A model generated the notes under the pieces. That model did not search any database. It had not been told where the DNA came from and worked only from the letters and a program-made list of their open reading frames with translations. A program made the position numbers and the translations under genes. From Streptomyces sp. 1222.5 (GTDB taxonomy: Bacteria > Actinomycetota > Actinomycetes > Streptomycetales > Streptomycetaceae), in assembly GCF_900105245.1 (NCBI RefSeq), contig NZ_FNSZ01000001.1, positions 806,001 through 870,000 on the forward strand: DNA of 64,000 nt, written 5' to 3'. Positions within the stretch are counted from its first letter, which is position 1, and each line of letters opens with the position of its first letter. Shown piece after piece: positions 7,856-19,800 of the stretch.

Positions 7856-10800
7856 CCTTCCTCCTCCGCGGTGGCCGGCGCGGCGGAGTCCTGCGCGGAG
7901 GTGCCGGAGGCGTCGAGGGACGTGAGGAACGCGAGCAGGGCGGTGGTCACCCCGTCGGGGTCGGTCACGGTCGGGAAGTGCCCGGCCTGCGGCAGTTCGT
8001 GGTAACGGGCGTCGGGGATCGCGCCGTGCATGAGGTGCGAGGTCTTGCGCGGGACGACCGCGTCGACCGCGCCGGCCACCACGAGGGTGGGTACGGCGAT
8101 GTCACCGAGCCGGCCCAGCAGATCGGGTTGCTGCGCGAACACGTCCAGGTAGCGCAGGCCGATGTGCGGGGCCATGCTCTCGCAGCGCAGCAGCCGGGCC
8201 GTGAACTCCGCGCGCCGCCGGCCGACGCCCGCCGCACCGGCCGCGACGACCCGGTCGAGGTCCTCGGCGACGAGGTCTTCCAGGCGGTTCACCTCGCCGG
8301 CGCGGTTGGCGTACTTGTACGAGCTGCACACGAGCGCCAGGGACGCGGCCCGCTCCGGGTGGGCGAGGACGAAGCTCTGGGCGAGGAGTCCGCCGAAGGA
8401 GGTACCGACCACGTGCACGGGACGGCTCAGCCCGAGGCGGTCCAGTACGCCGCCGTACAGGTCGGCGATGCCGGGCAGGGAGATGTCGTCCGCGCCGGTG
8501 GTGGCGCCGACGCCGGGATGGTGCACGACGAGCACGCGGTACCGGTCGCACAGGCCCGCCACCTGGTCGGCGAAGACGCCGGCCCCCATGTTGAACGGAG
8601 GCAGCAGCAGCACGGTCGGACCGGTGCCGCAGTCGAAGACCTCGACCGCGCCGCCGCCCATCGGCAGCAGATGACGCCGTGTCCCGGGGGCGCGTTCGCG
8701 CAGGACGGTGTAGTTCTCGGACGCCGGAGGCGGGGAGCCGGGCTCCTCCTCCAGCGCCCGGCGGATGTCCGCGGGCAGGGCGTCCGTCGGATGGTAGGCG
8801 CGGAGCGCCGAGGGGCCGGCCGCGCCGGGCACCTCGGTGAGATCCCACACGGGTGCCGGGTCGGCGACGAGTTCCGCGAGCCGGTCTGCGGCGCTCTCCA
8901 GCTCCTTGCGCTCGATGCCCAGGGGCACGGCGAGCCGGATCAGGTTCCGCTGCGGCGGTTCCGATCCGTCGGTGAGCCGGACACCCGGGGCGAGGTGCGG
9001 GCCTCCGCGCACCCCGGTGGCCGCGTAGATCCAGGACAGGTAGGAGGCCACGGGGTGCCGCAGTGCGGTGCCGGGCGCGGCCTCGTCCACGTCGAGCAGC
9101 ACGCAGTGGGCGGCGGGCCCGGGCACCAGCGGCACCCTGCCCAGCTCCAGGCGCTGCCGGAACGCGGCCACGTCGGCCACCCTGCGGGTCACGAGACGGT
9201 CCGTGGACTCCTGGTCCAGCAGGGCGGCGGACAGCATCCGGCGCGCGGACAGCCCGGGTTCCCGGCCGCGCTCCAGCATCCGTTCCGTGAGCCGCTCGGC
9301 GAGGCGCTCGTCGGTGGTGGCGAGAAGTCCGCCGCCGTCGACGCCGAAGTCCTTCGACAGACTGAACGTCACGGCCTGGGCGAGGCCCAGCATGTCCTCG
9401 GCGACCTGCCACAGGTCCTGGGCCGGCCGTCCGGAGTCCGCCGCCACCAGCAGCGCGTTGTCGAGCAGCCGGGTGGCGTCGAGGACCAGCGGCACGCCCC
9501 GGGCACGCGTCCGGTGTGCGACAGCGCGCAGGTTGTCCAGGGACAGCGGGGCGCCGCCGTGGGCGTTCGTCGCGGTCTCCACCAGGACGAAGGACACGTC
9601 GCCCGCGTACCGGTCGAGCGCCTTGTCCAGCGCGTCCAGGTCGAGGTCGGCCGCGTAGGGCCCCTCGCCGGCGACGGGCAGCGCCACGGACGGGTCGAAG
9701 CCCTGCTCCACCAGCGTGGCCAGCCAGGTGGGGAACGCCGAGTTGTGCAGGACCCGGCCGCGGGGCCCGGGCCAGGCACGGCACAGCCGTTCCTCGGCGG
9801 CACGGCCCGACGCGGCGAAGAAGCGGTGGGCGAACGGCAGCCAGGGCAGCTCCGGCGGCTGCTCCCCCGTGAGCTGGGCCTCGTCGGCGAGTTCGGCGAG
9901 CGCCCGCGTCCGTTCCCGCTGCCAGGGGTCGGCGCGGTCCGCCCACGAGTCCGTGACGAGGTCGAGCTCCACCTCGACGTGCGGGATCCGGACGGGGTTG
10001 TGACCGTGGGCGGCGAGCTGGACCAGACGGGGGCCCCGGTCGGGGGCGGAGTCCGGCTCGTGGGCGCGGGACACGGGCTCGCTGTCGGCGCCGGAATCCT
10101 GCCGGCCGGCGTCGCCACGGGGCCGGTCGCCGGTACCGGCGGTGACGGTGGACGGCGTCGTGTCCGCGGCGGGTACCGCGGGGTCGGCGATCAGCAGGAT
10201 GACGTCACTGACCTCGGTGGCGTCCTCGCCCTCGGGCTGCACCAGGTACAACGTCCGGTTCTCCGGGCGGAACTTGTTCTTGAACTGGTAGTTCCCGCCG
10301 CCGAAGATCCCGGCGTCACGGAGCTCGGCCAGTGCGCGCACGGCCCTGCCGGAGGCGTTGGGCGACGTACCCATCTCACCGCCGAAGCTGGCACCGAAAC
10401 TGAACACCTCGCAGCCCTCGCCGCGCAGACGCTCCAGGATCCGGACGAGGGCGAACTCCAGCCCGCCCAGCGGCATGGCGTCGGGGTAGAACTCGACGTC
10501 GAGCAGATGGCCGTTCTCGGACGGGATCCGAGTGATCACGACCGCGTTCACCAGGGCGTCGTCCAGGTAGGTCAGGAAGACCCGGTGCCGCTGGTCGAGC
10601 CGGCCGCCCGCCAGCTCGTCGCGCACGCGCCGTACGTACGGGTTGACCATCTGCTTGGTGGCCGCCCAGCCGTCCACGAGGCGGGCCAGCTCGGCGTCCA
10701 CGGCCGGATCGTCGCCGCTGCGGTACTCGTCCGTACGGCAGGCACCGGCCTTCTCGAACCGCTTGACCATGTAGCGCAACCGGCTCATCCGGCCGCCGGA

Positions 10801-13800
10801 GAGCTTGAACGAGCCGAGGTCCTCGATGCGCTGCAACGCGCCGAAGGGGGTGGCGGTCACGGGCGCGCCGTCCACCTCCTCCAGCCGTACCAGCGACAGC
10901 AGGTTGGGGCGGAGGCCGTGCTGCCGGGCGTGGCGGAAGTACTCTCCGGCCAGTTCCGCGAAGTGCTCCTCAGGGCCGGTGTAGTTCCACACCAGCATGG
11001 CGCCGCCCTGCCGCGAGAGCGCGAAGAAGCCTCGGCGTTCGGCACCGACGAAGAGGTGGGGCGCGATGTCACGGCCGCCGAGCCCGCTCTCCTTCCCGTG
11101 CCGCTCCTCCAGTTCCCGGAGCACCGGGGCGAGTTCGGGGTCCGCCGCGGCCTCGGTGCGCGTCAGCGTCCGGGCCCGCGCCGGGGTGCCGGGTTCGGCG
11201 GCGGTGCCGACGGCCGGGACGGGGCCGGCGGCGGGACCGGGCTGCGGGGCGGGCGGCCGGACACGGGCCACGGCCGCCTCTCCGTGTGTCTCGCACAGGG
11301 AGCCGGCCAGTGACTCCAGTGTGGGCCGGTCGAACAGCAGGGCCTTGGGCAGGGCACCGAGCCCGGACTCCAGGGCGCTGACGCTGCGGAGCATGTCGAA
11401 GGAGGTGAAGCCGTTCGCCTCGAAGGTGACCGCAGGGTCGAAGGGGCGCCCGAGGACGCCTTCGAGCAGTCCCCGCAGGGCTTTTACGGCGTCCTCGCGG
11501 CCGGCGGGTGCCTGCGTGCCGTGCGGCGGGGGCGCGGGCGTGTCGTCGCCGCCCGAGCCGGCCGCACCCGGTAGGGCCGCCGCTGCCGGCGAGGGCGGGA
11601 TCTCGCGCGGCGCCGGGCGGGGGGCGGCGGCCGCCGCGGACGCCCGGACGTGCGCGGCCAGCGCGGTGATGGTGTCGTGCTCGTAGAGGTCGGCTCCCTG
11701 GAGGTCCAGGCCGTGCAGGTCGTTCAGGGCGCGTGCCACGTCCATGCGGAAGATGGAGTCCAGACCGAGGTCGCCGAACGGTGTGTCGTCCGCGAGGTCG
11801 TCGGCGGAGAGGCCGAGGACGTCGGCGACGAGACCGCGTACGGTGCCGCGCACCTCGGTGTCCGGGAGGTGCCGGGCCGCTCGTTCCGGCGCCGGGGGCG
11901 CGTCCCCGTGGCGCGGGGCGGTCGTCGGTCCGTCGGCGGCCGATGCGGCGGGAACGGCGGCGGTGGGGCCTCGCCCGTCGGCCGAACCGCGGTCGGCCGG
12001 TTCGGGTGCCGGGGTGTCCGCCCGGGCGGGTACGGCCTGTTCCGGGGACGGGGCCGGCACGGGAGCCGTGGTCAGGGGCTGGAGCCTGATCCTGGGACGA
12101 GGCGCGGGGGCGGGTGGCGGTGCCGTGCCGGCTTCCGGTGCCGGCGCGGTGGCGGGTGCGGTGGTGGATCCGGTGGTGGATGCCTGGGGGACGTGCGACA
12201 AGGGGTTCTCCGTCCTCGCTTGCCGGGTGCCGGTACCGGGCGGGTCGCCGAACCAGTGGCGGCGCGGCCGGAACGCGGCCCGCGGCCCTGACCGGGTGTG
12301 CTCGTCCGGCCGGTGGGCGTCGTCGGGCGGTGTCCAGGCCTCCAGCACCACATGGGCGTTGGTGCCGCCGAACCCGAACGAACTCACCCCGGCCCGCCAC
12401 GAGATGCGTCCGTGCTCGTCCTTCGCCCCCTCCCAGGGAGCGGTCGCGGTGCCGATGCGGAACGGCGTGCCGTCCAGTTTCAGGAAGGGGTTCGGCTCCC
12501 GCAGATGCAGGTGGGCGGGCAGGGTGCGGTGAGTCATGCACAGCAGCACCTTGAGCAGGCCGGCGATCCCCGCCGCGGCCTCCAGGTGCCCGATGTTCGT
12601 CTTCACCGATCCGAGCGTGATGTGCGGTTCGCCCGGCACGGGTTCGCCCGCGTCGGCGTACAGGCGGCCGAAGGCGTCCTTCAGGCCCTCGGCCTCGATC
12701 GGGTCGCCGAGCCGGGTCCCGGTGCCGTGCGTCTCGACGTAGGTGACGGTGGCGGGGGCGATGCCCGCGGCCCGGTGGGCGCGGACGACGACGTCGGCCT
12801 GGGCGCGCGGATTGGGCGCGGTCAGGGAGGGCGACCGGCCACAGTGGTTGACGGCGCTGCCCCGTACGACGGCCAGCACACGATCGCCGTCGGCCTCTGC
12901 CCGGTCGAGCGGCTTGAGCAGGACCGCGCCGACGCCCTCGCCCCGCACGTATCCGTCGGCGTCCTTGTCGAAGGTACGGCAGCGTCCGGCGGGGCTGAGC
13001 AGCCCGGACTGGTCGAAGACCCGGAAGAGGCCGGGGCTCAGGGCGAGGCTGACACCGCCTGCGACGGCCTCGTCGCACTCGCCGGAGGCCACGGCGCCGA
13101 CCGCCCGGTGCAGGGCGACCAGCGAACTGGAGCAGGCCGTGTCGACGGTCTCGCTCGGGCCCCGCAGGTCGAGCAGGTGGGAGATGCGATTGGCGACCAG
13201 CGACCGCGCCACCCCGGTGGCCATGTGGGCCTCCGTCGGGGCGCCGGAACGGGCGATCAGCTCGCCGTAGTCCGAGGTGGCGACGCCCACGAACACTCCC
13301 GTCGAGGTGCCCGCCAGGTCCTCCGGGCGGTATCCGGCGTCCTCGAAGGTGCGCCAGACCGTCTCCAGGAAGAGCCGGTGCTGCGGGTCCATGAGGCGTG
13401 CCTCGGTCGGGGAGATACGGAAGAAGGCCGCGTCGAAGTCGGCCACGTCCGCGAGGAATCCGCCGCGGAGCCCCGCGGTCGCGGGGTCGGCCAGCAGCTC
13501 GGTGCGGTCCGGCGGTACGGGTCCGACGAGGTCGTCGCCGGCGGCCAGGTGCCGCCAGAACGCGTCGAGGTCCGGCGACCCCGGCAGGCGTCCCGCCATG
13601 CCGATGACGGCGACGTCCCGGCGGCGGGCGGGGCCCGCGGTGGCGAACGCGGGCCGGGGCGGCGGGGCGGGCGCCACGGCGGCGGTGTTCCCGACGTGCC
13701 GCGGTGCGGCGGCGCTGTCCTGGACGGGTGCGGAGCCGCCGGTGGCCTCGGCGGGCCGGGGATCCGGGGTGGTCGCGGGCGTCGCCCGCACAGTGGCCGG

Positions 13801-16800
13801 TCCGTGTGCGGCGCGTACCGCGGCCGGGTGCGCGCGGCTCAGGTACGAGGCCACGTCGCCCAGCGTAGGGTGCTCGAAAAGGACGGTCGGCAGCAGTTCG
13901 AGACCGTACCGGTCGTTGATCCGTACGATGAGTTCGCTCAGCGAGAGCGAGTCGAAACCGAGGTCCATCAACTCGGCCCCGGTGTCGACCTCGTCCGGGT
14001 CGACCATCAGGAACTCCGCGCCGAACAGTTGCAGTTGCCGTCGTACCGGCTCGGTCCGGTCGTCGGCGTCCGGCTCCTGTGGGGCCGGGGCCGGCCGCGC
14101 CGCTTCCAGGGGTTCGGTGTCCGTGTGTGTTCCCTTCTCGGCCTCCGCCGCCGCGTCCGTCGCCGGCCGCTCCACCGGAAGGAGCCTCGGCTCCGATCCG
14201 GCCAGGGCGGTGCGGAAGACGGCGAGACCCGTGTCGGTGCGCAGGGGGACCATCGACCACAGCTGGGCGAACAGCCGGCGGGTGGCGTCGTCGACGTCCA
14301 TGCCGCCGTCCTCCCACAGGGGCCAGCCGATGGCGACGGTGCGGCCCGAACGCTCGCCCAGGTCCCGCAGCCGCTCCCGCGCCTCGGCGAAGTCCAGCTG
14401 GAAGGCGTTGGCGTAGGCGTAGTCGCTCTGCCCCAGGTTGCCGGTCTCCCCCACGAGCGAGGCGCACAGGACGTAGAAGTCGAGGTCCTCGTCCCGGGTC
14501 GCCTGATCGAGCAGCACCGTGCCGGTCACCTTGGGACCGAGCACCTCGGCCGCCTCGTCGGCGGTCTTGAGCACCGCGCGCGCGTCCCGGTGCACGCCCG
14601 CCGCGTGCACGATGCCGTTCAGCGTGCCGTAGCGGGTGCGGATGTCGGCCAGCAGCCCGGTGACGTCCTCGGTGGAGGCGAGGTCGGTCTGCCGGTACCA
14701 GACCGTGCTCCCGCCGCGCCACAGCTCCGCCGTGCGCCGCTCGATGGCCTCGTCGAGCGGGGTGCGCCCGGCGAGCACGAGATTGACGGGGGTCTCGTCG
14801 GCTAGGAAGCCGCCCAGGATCCGGCCCAGGGCACCCGCGCCGCCGGTGACGAGGTAGGTGCCGCCCGGCCGGATCGGCAGGGGCCCGTCCGGCGCCGCCT
14901 GGGGTGCCGGCCGGTCGGTCAACCGCCGTACGTGACACAGGCCGTCGCGGTCGACGACGAGTTCGGTGACGCCGGTGGTCACCCGGGCGAGTTCGTCGGC
15001 GAGGACGGTCGCGAACCGGGCCGCCGCCGTGCCGCCGTCCGGCCGGGCCGCCTCGTCGTACGTGTCGAAGGCGATCCGTACCCCGGCGCAGCCGCTGTGC
15101 TCCAGCGCGAGGGACTTCAGCAGGCCGCCGGTCGCCGAGAACTGCGGCTGCCGCCAGGCGGGCCCGTGCGCGACGGCGGTGCGCAGCCGCACTCGACGGT
15201 CCCGGGCGAGCAGGGCCGCGGCCGCCCACAGCAGCGGGTACGGTCCGGCGTCCAGGTCGTCGCCGAGGGTGCCCGGCCGTGGCGGCCCGGCGTCCGGCGG
15301 GCAGGCCAGGACGACGGCGTCGGGCAACCGGTCCCGCTCGGCGAGGAGTTCGGCGAGCCGGCGCAGGTCGGCCGGGGCGGGACGCGACGGGAGGACGACG
15401 GAGTCCTCCTCCAGCGCACAGCGGTCGCCGGGACGCGTCGTCAGGCAGTCGGCGCCCCTGCGGGCGAATTCCGCGGCGACGGCGCGGCGCACCGGGGACT
15501 GGGGCCCGAGCAGCAGGACGCGGCGGGGTGTGTCCGCCGTCCCGGGCACGTCCGCGGCCCGCGGTTCGAGCACGGGCGCCAGACGGTACACGGTGGTTCC
15601 GCCGGGCTGCGGGTCCCCGCCCGTCGCGCTCCCGGACGAGGCGTGCGCCCCGGGGCGGGGCTCTTCCACGATCCGGTCGTGCGGGAGTTCCGCAGCCGGG
15701 CCGGGCGTGCCCAGGGTGGGGTCGGTGATGCCCGTGTCCAGCCAGTGCCGGGTCCGGTCGAAGGGGTACGTCGGGTAGGTCACCCTGCGTGCCGCGCGCC
15801 CCGCCCAGAGCGCGGTCCAGTCGACGTCGTCCCCGCTCGTCCAGCGCGCGCCGAGCCGGGCGAGAGCCGCCTCCGGCTCCGTACCGGCGGTGCCGTCCGT
15901 GGCCCGGGCGTCGCGCAGCAGGGCGGAGCCGGGGCCATGCCGCCCGCTGCCCGGGCCGGGAACCGCCCGGCCGACGGTGATGCCGGGAACCTCCGCCCGG
16001 CCCGTGTCGGCGTAGGACCGCAGCAGGGTGGCGAGCCGGGCCGTGTCGGCGCAGACCACCGCGAGCCGCTCCGGGAAGTGACGGCGGCCGGTCTGGCTGG
16101 TCCGGGCGAGTGACGCGAGGGCCGTTGCGGCGCCGGACGGTGAGCCGAGATGGTCCGCCACCCGGCCCGCGTAGGCCCGGAGCCGTTCGGCGGAACGTGC
16201 CGACAGCAGGAACAGGTGCGGTCCGGGTTCGGCCGGGGAGATGTCGTCGGGCTCGCGGTACTCCTCCACGACGAGGTGGGTGTTGGCGCCGCCCGCGCCG
16301 AAGGAGCTGACGCCGGCCCGGCGGGGGCCGCCGTCCGGCGGGGCCGGCCAGTCGGTGAGCGTACGGACCGGCTCCAGCGCCGATCCCGCGAAGTCGATCT
16401 TCGGGTTGAGGTCGTCGAGGTTGACGCAGGGGGCGAGTTTCCGGTGCCGCAGCTGGAGCAGCAGCTTGGTCAGGCCGGCGATGCCCGCGGCGCCCTCCAG
16501 GTGCCCGATGTTGGACTTCACGGACCCGACCGCGCAGGGACCCGGCCGGTCCGGTCCGCCGAGCGCCCTGCCGAGCGCGGCGATCTCGATCGGGTCGCCC
16601 AGCGAGGTGCCGGTGCCGTGGCACTCGACGTACGACACCGTCCCGGGCGCCACCGAGCAGTTGTCCAGGACCCGACGGACCAGTTCGGCCTGGGCGTTGG
16701 GGTTGGGCACGGTGTAACCACCGGTCTTGCCGCCCGCGTTCATCGCGCCGCCCTTGATCACCGCCCAGATCCGGTCGCCGTCCGCGACGGCCCGGTCCAG

Positions 16801-19800
16801 TGGTTTGAGCAGGACGGCGCCCACGCCCTCACCGGGCACGAAACCGTCGGCCCCGGCGTCGAACACCTTGCACCTGTCGTCGGCCGACAGCATGTTGAGG
16901 GCGCTCAGGGAGACGTGGTGCGCCGGGTGCAGGATCAGGTTCACCCCTCCGGCGACGGCGGTGCGGCATTCTCCGCGCCGCAGGCTCTCGCAGGCGAGGT
17001 GGACGGCGGTCAGCGAGGAGGAGCACGCGCTGTCCACGGCGATGCTCGGGCCGTGGAAGTCGAAGAAGTACGACACCCGGTTGGCCACCGACCAGTGGGC
17101 CGAGTGCGCGCCGGACAGCCTGCCCTGGGGCCAGCCGGTGGCGGCGAGCTGACCGTAGGTGCCGTACATGACGCCCACGAAGACCCCGGTGTCCGCCTCA
17201 TGGGTCTCCGTACCGAGCCGGCCGTTCTCCTCCAGGAGGTTCCAGGCCGTCTCCAGGAACAGCCGCTCCTGGGGATCGATGTGGGCGGCGTCCCGGCCGA
17301 GGATGCCGAAGAACGCCGGGTCGAACAGGTCGATGCCGTCCAGGAACGCGCCCCAGCGGCTGTACGAGCGCTGCGGGGTGACCCGCCGCGCGTCGAAGGT
17401 GGGCCGCCAGTCCCAGCGTTCGGCCGGTACCTCCCTGAACGAGGCGGTGCCGGCGGCCAGGTTGCGCCAGAACCCGTCCACGTCGTCCGCGCCCGGGTAG
17501 CGGCCGCTCACGCCGATGACGGCGATGTCGGACGCGGCGGACCCGGTGGGCGGGGCGGCCGGGACGGCGGGGGCCGTCCGGGGGCGTACGTCCGTGTCCG
17601 CGTCCCTGTCCGTCCCTGTCTGCCGCGGCCGCACATCCACGGCCGGGGCGGTGTCGGCCAGCAACGCGTCGAGGGCCGCGCCGTGTTCGGTGGCGAAGTG
17701 GTCGGCCAGCTGGGCGATCGTCAGCTTCTCGAACAGCAGCGTGGCGGGCAGTTCCCCGAAGTCCTCCTCGAAACGGCCGATGATGCGCAGGCTGACCAGC
17801 GAGTCGACGCCGTAGTTCTCGAAGGTGACCTCGTCCGCCAGGGAATCGGGGTCGAACTTCAGCACCTCGGCGAAGACACCGCGCACATAGCCGCGGACCC
17901 GCGCGTCGTCGGTCGCGGACGTCGTGCCGCGCTCCGGGTCCTGGCCGGAGACGTCGGCGACGAACACACACTGTTCGAGGTCGTCGGCCGGGGTGCCGGG
18001 CACGCCCAGTGTCCTGAGGGGCCCGAACCCGCACGCCGTCAGCTCCCGGTGCCACTGGGCGGGCCCCAGCAGCGGCGCGTGCGGCAGCCGGTGCTCCGCG
18101 TCCTCGAAGGCCCACCAGCCCGGCGTCAGCCCGAAGGTGAGCGTGAGGAAGTCGGAGGCCCGGGTCACCTCGTTGATCAGCAGACTGCCACCGGGGGCCA
18201 CGAGTTCGCGCACGTGCCGCAGGGTCCGCCCGATGTCCGCCGTCGCGTGCAGCACGTTGGTGGCGAGGACCAGGTCGTAGCCGTGAGGGGTGAAACCCTG
18301 GGCGGCGGGGGGCCGTTCGATGTCCAGCGTGCGACAGTTCAGGTACGGGCGTCCGGGTCCGAACTCCCGCTCGCCGTGGGCGAGGAAGACGGGCGAGACA
18401 TCCGTGTAGTCGTAGGAGACCGGCGGTTCCTCGCGGGCCGCGCCGGGGTCGCCGAGTGCCACGTCGAGCGCGTCGAGGACGAAGGCGGTACCCGCTCCCG
18501 TGCCCGCGCCGATCTCGAGGATCCGCAGCGGGCGTCCGGCGGTGGCCGCGGCCCGGTGACGGCGCAGCACCGCCACGGTCTCCGCCGCCATGAGCCGGTG
18601 GTAGTGGTCGGACAGCGGCTGGCCCCGGTAGACCGCTTCGACCGGTTCCACGGAGCCGCCGGGGAAGAGGACGTCCGTGGGCGGGCGGGTGCCGTCGAGG
18701 ACGTCGGGCAGCGCCGCGACACAGCGTTCCAGCAGCGTCACGTGCGGCCGCATCGCCGGATGACGGGCGACCAGGGCCTCGGCCGGGTCCGGGCCGCCGC
18801 CGGCGGCGGGTCCGGTCCTGAGCAGGATGTCCGTCACCGCGTCCAGCAGACGACGGCCCGCGCTGCCCTCGGGGTGCCCGTCGGCCCACCGTCCCGGCTG
18901 CGAGGTGCCCGAACCCCCGGTCGAGAACGCCGCGTTGCGCCGCAGCAGGCCGGCGGCGACGCGCTCCAGGCCGGCGAAGGCGTCGCGGGCTTCCTCGAGG
19001 GAGTCCGGGACGGCCCCCAGCAGGGCCAGGCCCTTCGGTGTGCCCTTGACGACGACGGCCTGTCCGAGGCCGGCGCCGAGCACGTCCGTCAGTGCGGCGA
19101 TGCCTTCGGCGGGTTCGAGGGAGCCGATGCCGAGAGCGGCGAACCGTGCGACGTGGTGCCGTTTCGCGACCGCGCCGACACTCCCCCAGAAGCCCCAGTT
19201 GATCACGGTGACGGGGAAGGACGCGTGGTCACGCAGGTGCGCGGCGTAGGCGTCCTCGAAGGTGCTGGCCGCCGCGTAGTTGGCCTGGCCCGGGGCGTCG
19301 GCGAAGGAGATCGCCGAGGAGAAGCAGACCAGGAAGCCGGGCGGGTCGTCGCGGAGCGCGTCGGCGAGCGCCCGGAGGCCGGCCGTCTTGGGGGCCAGCA
19401 CCTCGAGGAACGTGTCCTCGTCCATGGCGGCGAGCGTCCGGTCGCGCAGGACGAGCGCACTGTGGAAGACGCCGTCGATCCCGCCCGCCCAGGTGCGCGC
19501 CTCCGCGACGACGCGGCGAGCCTCCGCCGGGTCCGCGATGTCGCCGCGCAGGTAGACGGCCTCCCCGCCGAGTGCGGACAGCTCCGCCAGCAGGGCGCGG
19601 ACGGTGTCGTCGAGGGGGCGGCGGCCGACCAGGGCGAGACGCGCGTGGTGGGTGCGGGCCAGGTGGCGGGCGAGCACCGTGCCGATACCGCCCGCGCCGC
19701 CGGCCACGAGATAGGCGCCGCCCTCGCGGAACGGACCCTCCGCGCCGTCGGGCCGGCCGGCCGGCGCCGGCACGAGCACGCGGACCAGACGGCGTCCGCC

